Part shown: one piece after another, positions 5,944 through 9,831 of the stretch
Layout: the number at the start of each line of letters is the position of its first letter
Numbering within the stretch: the first letter of the stretch is position 1
Assembly: GCA_947631875.1 (NCBI GenBank)
Contig: CANRMV010000033.1
Coordinates: 1-9,831, forward strand
Reading direction: 5' to 3'
DNA from: an uncultured Clostridia bacterium
GTDB taxonomy: Bacteria > Bacillota > Clostridia > Christensenellales > UBA1242
DNA length: 9,831 nt
The notes under the pieces: model-generated
Databases searched by the model: none
Seen by the model: only the letters and a program-made list of their open reading frames with translations
Told to the model about the DNA's origin: nothing
Position numbers and translations under genes: made by a program

Positions 5944-6303
5944 TTATTTTCTCCCTTCATTTAGAATTTTTTCGACAAGGTCGTTGAGTGGCGTGCCACG
6001 CATGTGATTGATATATCCAACAACTGAATAAGCTTCTTTGTCATCCAACGTTTTAACTAAATCCATAACTTCGCGTTGGGCATTTGTCAACATTTCTAGT
6101 TGGACTATGCTTTTTGTCTGATGTCCGAGCAGATAGTCGACTGAGCAGCCGAAATAGTCGGCAAGATTGACAATGAAGTCGATTGGCGGATTGGCCTTTC
6201 CGAGCTCATAATTTGAAAGAACTTGATGAGAAATACCCAAGTCTTTTGCTAATTGAGCGAGTGTCAACTTGTTGGATTTCCTTAAAATCTGTAAATTTTT
6301 CAT
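5944..6303 (-). CDS. C1-type helix-turn-helix repressor
   Basis: A 119-residue protein. An N-terminal Cro/C1 HTH_3 domain (residues 4-60) holds LTLAQLAKDLGISHQVLSNYELGKANPP as helix-turn-helix and DYLLG at its end, followed by a helical C-terminal region (70-119) probably for dimerisation. It has no LexA/CI-type peptidase residues, so induction by self-cleavage is unlikely. The start at 6303 has GGAGG seven bases upstream; the longer frame to 6684 would run through the divergent promoter and the opposite gene. It heads the leftward operon with DUF3800 and nuclease-like genes and faces the rightward early promoter. TTGCAA repeats in between are its likely operators. Confidence 0.9.
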   Translation of the reverse strand: MKNLQILRKSNKLTLAQLAKDLGISHQVLSNYELGKANPPIDFIVNLADYFGCSVDYLLGHQTKSIVQLEMLTNAQREVMDLVKTLDDKEAYSVVGYINHMRGTPLNDLVEKILNEGRK

Positions 6304-6352
6304 ACTAACCTCCAATTTAATTTTATAAAAATTAAAATTTTTCAAAAAAAAA

Positions 6353-6450
6353 TTGCAGAAATAGTTGACATTGCAATTATTTATTGCTAAAATGTGGGTA
6401 GTTGCAATGTAAAGTTGCAAAAAATAGCAATTTGCAAACAAAAAACGCAA
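6353..6450 (+). promoter_or_regulatory. Early promoter with clustered TTGCAA operator motifs
   Basis: TTGACA (6365-6370), 17 bases, TAAAAT (6388-6393) gives strong rightward transcription. TTGCAA occurs at 6371-6376, 6402-6407, 6415-6420 and 6432-6437. Related half-sites lie at 6353 (TTGCAG), 6384 (TTGC), 6427 (GCAA) and 6447 (GCAA). One falls directly in the promoter spacer and the others around the start. This is the form of a repressor-controlled lysis/lysogeny-type switch. A leftward promoter for the repressor is expected here but I cannot place it with confidence. Confidence 0.75.
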
Positions 6451-6466
6451 TTTTAGGGGTGGAGTC

Positions 6467-6679
6467 ATGTCATTTAAGAAAAATTGTAAAAACACGGATG
6501 CCGCTATTCGAAGTGTTTTGGACCAAATGCAAAGAACAAAGAATCCGCGTGAAATTAAGAAACTTGAACGAGTGTACTCATACTTGCGTTGTGTGCGCAG
6601 CTTATTCGAAGCCATTGAGCACCTAAAGGAAGTTAATGTCAATTTCGACATAAACATTAACCAACATATAGAGTGGTAA
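6467..6679 (+). CDS. Small early protein of unknown function
   Basis: A 70-residue protein, first gene of the rightward early operon. GGTGGAG (6458-6464) precedes the ATG closely. The N-terminal half is basic and probably helical (KKNCKNTDAAIRSVLDQMQRTKNPREIKKLERVY contains heptad-like spacing). The C-terminal part is acidic to neutral and ends NQHIEW. Two cysteines (7, 42) do not form a motif. No family is recognised. Its place directly under the repressed promoter is that of Cro-like or antirepressor genes, but it has no helix-turn-helix that I can see. A longer frame-shifted reading from 6402 on the same strand is a shadow. Confidence 0.7.
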   Translation: MSFKKNCKNTDAAIRSVLDQMQRTKNPREIKKLERVYSYLRCVRSLFEAIEHLKEVNVNFDININQHIEW

Positions 6680-6695
6680 AACAAGGAGTAAATTT

Positions 6696-6791
6696 ATGCC
6701 AAAAAAGAGTAAATTTATACAACTTGACATCCAGGACCTGCCAGAAAATGAAAATTTAATTAAGAAGCGAAAGCCGAGAAAGAAAAAATGA
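6696..6791 (+). CDS. 31-residue basic microprotein
   Basis: A short gene with a strong AAGGAG (6684-6689 region) and standard spacing. The product begins MPKKSKFIQLDIQDL and ends in a run of lysines and arginines (KKRKPRKKK), with an acidic middle. The tail suggests binding to RNA or DNA. The last seven codons and the stop form the left arm of the long hairpin terminator at 6771-6824, so translation of its end and formation of the hairpin exclude each other. Too short to assign to a family; the ribosome-binding site and operon position are the support. Confidence 0.6.
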   Translation: MPKKSKFIQLDIQDLPENENLIKKRKPRKKK

Positions 6792-6824
6792 TGAACTCAT
6801 TTTTCTACTTTCATCGGCTTTTTT
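6771..6824 (+). terminator. Long nested hairpin terminator overlapping a gene end
   Basis: AAGCCGA (6771-6777) pairs with TCGGCTT (6814-6820), AAAG with CTTT, and AAAAATGA (6785-6791 region) with TCATTTTT, around a small loop. T's run to 6824. The left arm is coding, so a ribosome reaching the stop codon would block the hairpin. This could be an attenuator for the genes downstream. Confidence 0.75.
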
Positions 6825-6853
6825 CGTTAATCTAAACAAAAGGAGTGAAGTTT

Positions 6854-6964
6854 ATGGGCTATCAATCAATCGTTTCTTACGTTGAATGGTGCAAGGAAAG
6901 ACAGTTAAGACCTTGCGAGATGAAAAACATTTTTGCCTATAAGGCATTTAGGGAAGCAGCTTAA
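6854..6964 (+). CDS. 36-residue microprotein
   Basis: AAAAGGAG (6838-6844) precedes ATG at 6854. The product begins MGYQSIVSYVEWCKERQLRP and ends in FAYKAFREAA; it is probably two short helices, with two cysteines (13, 21). There is no known motif. It follows the nested terminator, lies 14 bases before the next gene, and has its own ribosome-binding site, so it appears to be a real small gene of the operon. Function unknown. Confidence 0.55.
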   Translation: MGYQSIVSYVEWCKERQLRPCEMKNIFAYKAFREAA

Positions 6965-6978
6965 AAAAGGAGTAAATT

Positions 6979-7161
6979 ATGAATCGCTTAACATTTGAAA
7001 TCAAAAACAAAGATGGCCAGCTCGTTGGCAGCTCAAATGAGCTTCCAAAAGCATCTGCAGTTTATGACCTGGCAGAACGTTTAGAGCAGCCACTCGCAGT
7101 TTATGTCAGAAACATCAAACTGCTTGACACGCAAACTCTTCAAAACATGTTTGCCGCATAG
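6979..7161 (+). CDS. Small hypothetical protein, 60 residues
   Basis: AAAAAAGGAG lies six bases before the ATG. The product starts MNRLTFEIKNKDGQLVGSSNE and continues KASAVYDLAERLEQPLAVYV. It reads as a small alpha/beta fold with a beta hairpin, a helix (ASAVYDLAERL) and another strand (LAVYVRNIKL). I recognise no named family. The stop overlaps the ribosome-binding site (AGGAG, 7160-7164) of the replication-type gene, so the two are probably co-translated. Such small genes just before an initiator are common in phage and plasmid replication modules. Confidence 0.7.
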   Translation: MNRLTFEIKNKDGQLVGSSNELPKASAVYDLAERLEQPLAVYVRNIKLLDTQTLQNMFAA

Positions 7162-7171
7162 GAGTTTAAGC

Positions 7172-7954
7172 ATGATGACAAAAGAATTGAGTATGTGGAC
7201 TGTCGTTCCGACCAGAGTCCGCAAGTCAAAGGTCCTAACGGCAGAAGAAAAAGAAATGTATTATGCGATTGCCGATGGGCTAACTGCTGGCGGCTACTGC
7301 AAGGAAACAAACGAAGATCTTGCGAAAAGGCTTCCAAAAGTAACGGCGCGCACAGTTCAAGATCGCATAAAGAGCCTGGAAAATAAAAGATTTCTATTTA
7401 TCCGCAAGTATGGTCACTTTAGATTGCTTTACTTAAACATTCCTGGCGAGCCGGAAGATCAGCCTATGCCGACAGAAGAAGAGCTGCAGCTTAAGACTGA
7501 AGCTTATCAAGAGTCTCTCAAAAAAGCCATCGTGTTTGGCACAATTGAATTCCCTGTTCTAGTAGACAAGCTTCTTGAGAGCCCATATCTAGAGCATGTC
7601 CAGGATAACACGCGCCAGTTCTTGCTAACTGAAAAACAAATTGAGTTCCTAGCGGAGTTCAAAAAATTAGCACCAGGCAAAAAGATAGATTGCCAAGTCG
7701 CATGTTATCCAAACGTGGACTATGACAAGCTCATGGATGAGATGCGACACAGCAAGTTCCTAGCTGAAACAAAAAACTTGTCTCTCAAATGGCTATTAGA
7801 AAATAGCGAAGAAATCATAGCACGCAAATATGAAAATTTTGCCGGCAGATTTTTGAGAGATAAACCGACTGAAGCGCCGCGAGCATTTCGTGAAGATGGT
7901 CTGCTCGCACGCGCGCAGCGCGAGTATGCAGAGCGCGTTGCCAATATGCAATGA
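7172..7954 (+). CDS. Winged-helix protein, probable replication initiator-type
   Basis: 260 residues when started at 7172, where AGGAG lies seven bases upstream; the longer frame from 7103 would overlap the previous gene. Residues about 12-80 form a winged helix of the HTH_36 kind: VLTAEEKEMYYAIADGL, then KETNEDLAKRL, then TARTVQDRIKSLENKRFL and the wing FIRKYGHFRLLYL. Such domains are typical of phage and plasmid replication initiators and DnaD-like helper proteins. The rest is helical and charged, and the C-terminal 30 residues are rich in Arg, Ala and Glu, encoded by strikingly GC-rich DNA (7890-7930). No DnaD-type YxxxIxxxW signature is seen, so initiator is inferred from domain and position. 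A transcription regulator is the alternative. Confidence 0.7.
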   Translation: MMTKELSMWTVVPTRVRKSKVLTAEEKEMYYAIADGLTAGGYCKETNEDLAKRLPKVTARTVQDRIKSLENKRFLFIRKYGHFRLLYLNIPGEPEDQPMPTEEELQLKTEAYQESLKKAIVFGTIEFPVLVDKLLESPYLEHVQDNTRQFLLTEKQIEFLAEFKKLAPGKKIDCQVACYPNVDYDKLMDEMRHSKFLAETKNLSLKWLLENSEEIIARKYENFAGRFLRDKPTEAPRAFREDGLLARAQREYAERVANMQ

Positions 7955-7992
7955 CCATCTTCCGACAAAATTTAACAAAAGGGGGAAAACGT

Positions 7993-8217
7993 ATGGCAAA
8001 AAAGCAAAAACGCGGATATTACACACCAAAGAAGAAACATAAAATTTGGCCTTGGATTGTAGCGACAGTTGCTTTGCTTGTAGTTTGTGCGTTCTTTATC
8101 ACATCGCTTTGCCTTGCGCATGCCCATAGTGTCACTATGGTTGAAGAATGGCGCAATTGGTTTGGCATTGTTAAAGATGCAGAGCCTGCAATCGAAGCCG
8201 CGGCAGCTATTATCTAG
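7993..8217 (+). CDS. Small single-span membrane protein
   Basis: 74 residues when started at 7993 (AGGGGG nine bases upstream), rather than the longer 7951 frame that would overlap the previous gene. A strongly basic N-terminus (MAKKQKRGYYTPKKKHK) precedes one hydrophobic helix (about 18-41, WPWIVATVALLVVCAFFITSLCLA). A short outside segment follows, ending PAIEAAAAII. By the positive-inside rule the N-terminus is cytoplasmic. It could also be a signal peptide with a possible cleavage region near AHAHS. No family recognised. The next gene has the same design, a lysine-rich start and one helix, so the two may work together at the envelope. Confidence 0.75.
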   Translation: MAKKQKRGYYTPKKKHKIWPWIVATVALLVVCAFFITSLCLAHAHSVTMVEEWRNWFGIVKDAEPAIEAAAAII

Positions 8218-8272
8218 TTAGAATAAACAAACTCAGCAAATAAATTCTTTAATAAACTTTTATCTCTTTTTC

Positions 8273-8298
8273 AAAGAACTTGGCAAAACAAGTTCTTT
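8273..8298. repeat. 10-bp perfect hairpin in the 8218-8358 gap
   Basis: AAAGAACTTG (8273-8282) and CAAGTTCTTT (8289-8298) are perfectly complementary around GCAAAA. No T-run follows on the plus strand. On the minus strand only GAAAAAGAG follows. It may stabilise or process mRNA between the two membrane-protein genes, or be a binding site. Confidence 0.6.
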
Positions 8299-8358
8299 AC
8301 ATGGTGCTCAAGGTCGTCAATGTCGGCCGAGCAACAATCGAAATTTGGGGAGTTGTGT

Positions 8359-9654
8359 ATGGCAGCAAAACAAAAAATGCCGGTGGCAAAGAAAATTTCA
8401 ATTATTTTAGCATCTATCCTAGCGGTTATAATGCTAGGCATTTGTGCGTGGTGGATAGTAATTTACTTTACTGCTCCGCAAAAGGTAGTTTCTTCAACAT
8501 ACAACGTTGGGAAAATAACAACTGCAGATGGATCTACCACCAAAAACATAATCGAAGTCAAATACATGTCCAACAAAAAGAAAAATGGCTATGAAATGCT
8601 AGATATTCGATACAATTACTATCACGATGAAGAGAAAAATGAGATTTACTCTCAAGGCCTGCAATATGTTGGAAACAACATATATTCAAAATTAGCCTTT
8701 GAATATATGGTTGATCCTAATCAAGATCCACCCCACAACCCAGCAAAGGTAACTCGCGGATGGCCATTTGAAGATCACTACTATGATTACTGGGGAACGT
8801 ATACACTCAGTAGCGATGCAGGAAAAATATATAACTACGCTTCGACAGACGATTATGTCACTACATTCAATTCCGCAAACCCACTCAGTGTTAATAGCCG
8901 ATTTAAGGTTGAGATTGGTAAAGATTTATATGAGATCGCCTTTAAGGGATACAATACTCCAAAAGGCAATGATTTCACGCGCGTAACAACAAAACCCGCT
9001 GGAGATTTTTTAAATGTCATAACTTTTAACGATGATTATTACACGTACTATTCTTACGACTATTTTGCAATGATTATTTACAACGCTTTGCAAACAGGAC
9101 AATATGGTATGGATCGTGACTATGTAATGGAATTGCCGGACCTGTTTGACTATTACAAATGCATCGATGCTGAAGGCGCTGTTTATGAAGAACAGCCGGC
9201 CGGAACTGACACCGCGGCAAAGCTTGTCAAAGAAATTCGCAATTATTACGATATAAAAATAACAATATCAGAAGACGGTGCACAAAGCAGTCAAGACAGC
9301 TTGTTTGGAGCGATCCACGGAAATAGAAATTATAATGCAAATCCAGATCGCGCCACGGATGATTACTTTTCCGGGCGTTCAATCATAGACTGCACCTTTA
9401 ACAATTTTGATTATGTCCTGGTCAGCGGAGACAAAGTAGCGCTGAAATTAAAAGACTCATTTATAAAGACATTTTTGCCATATAAGAGTTCAATCAAGCT
9501 TGATGTGCTCATAGACAAAGACGAAATTGCAAAAATGGGCTATGAATATTTTGGGCTAGCAAGCGACAACGGCCTTGACAATTTTACCATTTATCGGGCA
9601 CGCACTGTTGAAAAGTTAAATGGCCACGAAGAATATAAGGAGATTCAGCTATGA
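8359..9654 (+). CDS. Large membrane-anchored or exported protein, unknown family
   Basis: 431 residues when started at 8359, where GGGGAG lies six bases upstream; an upstream ATG at 8320 lacks a site. A lysine-rich N-terminus (AAKQKMPVAKK) is followed by one hydrophobic helix (about 12-36). There is no lipobox or LPXTG, so it is probably an uncleaved anchor. The roughly 390-residue outside part is very rich in Tyr, Asp and Asn (for example DDYYTYYSYDYFAM), with almost no cysteine, as in surface-exposed domains. No catalytic motif or repeat is recognised. Its stop overlaps the next start (ATGA at 9651-9654). Surface attachment, envelope exclusion or transfer-apparatus roles are all possible. 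Confidence 0.8.
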   Translation: MAAKQKMPVAKKISIILASILAVIMLGICAWWIVIYFTAPQKVVSSTYNVGKITTADGSTTKNIIEVKYMSNKKKNGYEMLDIRYNYYHDEEKNEIYSQGLQYVGNNIYSKLAFEYMVDPNQDPPHNPAKVTRGWPFEDHYYDYWGTYTLSSDAGKIYNYASTDDYVTTFNSANPLSVNSRFKVEIGKDLYEIAFKGYNTPKGNDFTRVTTKPAGDFLNVITFNDDYYTYYSYDYFAMIIYNALQTGQYGMDRDYVMELPDLFDYYKCIDAEGAVYEEQPAGTDTAAKLVKEIRNYYDIKITISEDGAQSSQDSLFGAIHGNRNYNANPDRATDDYFSGRSIIDCTFNNFDYVLVSGDKVALKLKDSFIKTFLPYKSSIKLDVLIDKDEIAKMGYEYFGLASDNGLDNFTIYRARTVEKLNGHEEYKEIQL

Positions 9655-9831
9655 AGGGGACAACGGACAAACTAATACTTGCGGGATCTGCTTTACTTGC
9701 AGTAGTCGCGCTTGCCTTAATAACTATTTATCCAACAATTGCCTACATATTGGCTGCTGTTGCCATATTATTTGCAGTGGGCTTCCTATGCTGCAAATAC
9801 AAGTGGGCACGCATAACAACTGTTGTTGTCC
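9651..9831 (+). CDS. Membrane protein, cut by window end
   Basis: The first 60 residues are visible. AAGGAG (9637-9642) lies eight bases before the ATG, and the start overlaps the previous stop, so the two are co-translated. Two hydrophobic helices (residues about 8-28 and 30-48) are separated only by a short turn, followed by a basic segment (CCKYKWAR) and the start of a possible further helix (ITTVVV). This is the N-terminal hairpin layout of coupling proteins, small permeases and many unknown membrane proteins. The class cannot be told without the missing 3' part. Confidence 0.75.
   Translation, partial: MKGTTDKLILAGSALLAVVALALITIYPTIAYILAAVAILFAVGFLCCKYKWARITTVVV

Overview
The window looks like part of a mobile genetic element (temperate phage, phage-plasmid or integrative element) from a low-GC Gram-positive bacterium, most likely an uncultured Bacillota. 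The basis is the AT-rich composition, strong AGGAG/GGGGG ribosome-binding sites, TTGACA-17-TATAAT-type promoters, use of TGA as an ordinary stop, and a tRNA-Gly remnant with an encoded CCA. No virion, portal, relaxase or conjugation gene is recognisable, so the type of element stays open.

Layout. (1) 100-1146: a rightward operon of four small genes (possible excisionase-like protein, three-helix membrane protein, unknown protein, Cro-like HTH protein) behind a promoter with a TTGC-n6-GCAA dyad. (2) 1147-2718: AT-rich inverted repeats, then a cassette of promoter, short RNA (R1), strong terminator, DUF3800 gene and a second structured RNA (R2), bounded by degenerate direct repeats. (3) 2763-2968: an attachment site made of the 3' half of a tRNA-Gly(CCC) gene, with AGTYTAGTCAAA repeats on both sides. 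(4) 2960-4208: a leftward tyrosine integrase with a frameshifted upstream reading frame. (5) 4224-4492: a promoter and a roughly 230-nt structured RNA (R3) on the plus strand. (6) 4626-6303: a leftward operon of HTH repressor, a second DUF3800 protein and a possible BECR-fold nuclease, met at its 3' end by a convergent short RNA (R4). (7) 6365-9831: a rightward operon of small early genes, a winged-helix replication-type protein, and three membrane or exported proteins, the last cut by the window end.

How it fits together. The HTH repressor gene faces a strong promoter studded with TTGCAA motifs, as in a phage or ICE immunity switch. Related TTGC...GCAA dyads recur at the R4 start and at the left operon promoter, which suggests one repressor controls all three. 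The attachment site lacks the tRNA 5' half although integrase lies on its other side, so both flanks appear to belong to the element. That points to an unintegrated (circular) attP or a tandem-element junction rather than a chromosome boundary.

The most interesting content is the pair of DUF3800 loci, each next to short terminator-ended RNAs. One has the RNA-terminator-protein layout of type III toxin-antitoxin loci. The other is translationally coupled to a putative nuclease. Functions for these loci are inferred, not shown.
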